Shown in pieces: positions 48,641-48,692 of a stretch of DNA of 48,692 bases. The position numbers and the translations under genes were made by a program. The notes beneath the pieces were generated by a model, which was not told the DNA's origin, did no database searches, and saw only the letters and a program-made list of their open reading frames with translations. The stretch comes from Avidehalobacter sp964569265. Its GTDB lineage: Bacteria; Bacillota; Dehalobacteriia; UBA4068; UBA4997. Numbering within the stretch: position 1 is the stretch's first letter; the number at the start of each line of letters is the position of its first letter. The stretch spans positions 1-48,692 of the forward strand of contig CAZMTO010000013.1 of NCBI GenBank assembly GCA_964569265.1, written 5' to 3'.

Positions 48641-48692
<52 letters not shown>

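Overview
The window looks like a chromosomal stretch of a Bacillota bacterium of moderate GC, probably a diderm Negativicutes-type gut anaerobe. That placement is an inference from the SLH-domain surface protein, the HlyD/ABC-2 exporter and the general gene style, and I hold it with low to moderate confidence. No 16S or other decisive marker is present.

Region 1 (1 to about 19,995) is the right part of a prophage, cut by the window's left edge. Rightwards it carries the end of a possible tail/receptor-binding protein, small holin-like membrane proteins, an M23 endolysin, the large terminase, a large probable virion protein, the portal, a coiled-coil protein and a 3076-residue polyvalent protein. 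That giant contains a zincin motif, two tandem MuF-C-like domains and repeated linkers. Two accessory units on the opposite strand interrupt this run: a Fic protein with a C-terminal winged helix, and a DinJ/YafQ-type toxin-antitoxin pair. No capsid or integrase gene is visible here. The prophage appears to end in a 20-nt remnant of a tRNA 3' end (19976-19995), followed by that tRNA's terminator.

Region 2 (20,193 to about 33,510) is ordinary chromosome: comM/yifB, a polysaccharide deacetylase, cardiolipin synthase, a two-gene chromate transporter, thrS, an HlyD/ABC-2 exporter without its own ATPase and its probable TetR regulator, then feoA and the first 436 codons of feoB.

Region 3 (33,507-46,152) is the main discovery. 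feoB is cut in the middle of a conserved motif and resumes in frame at 46,156. Between the halves lies a 12.6-kb element with a large serine recombinase at its left edge. Joining the two inner ends gives a nearly perfect inverted repeat around a central TC, the architecture of a serine-integrase attP; joining the two outer flanks gives an intact 715-residue FeoB. The cargo is metabolic. It has a surface alpha-barrel/SLH protein and a membrane-anchored DUF4430 protein, resembling the two halves of transcobalamin/intrinsic factor. An EcfT and an EcfA-EcfA-S fusion complete a probable cobalamin uptake system, and a cobalamin riboswitch with a terminator controls the DUF4430-ECF operon. The element also carries a xanthine/uracil-family permease and xanthine phosphoribosyltransferase with near-identical promoters, and MerR and TetR regulators. 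It could act as a reversible switch that trades ferrous-iron uptake for cobalamin and purine scavenging, but excision is not shown by the sequence.

Region 4 (46,156-48,692) holds the feoB 3' part, an ECF sigma factor overlapping a probable anti-sigma/membrane protein gene, and the start of a tRNA-Ala(GGC) gene cut by the window's right edge.
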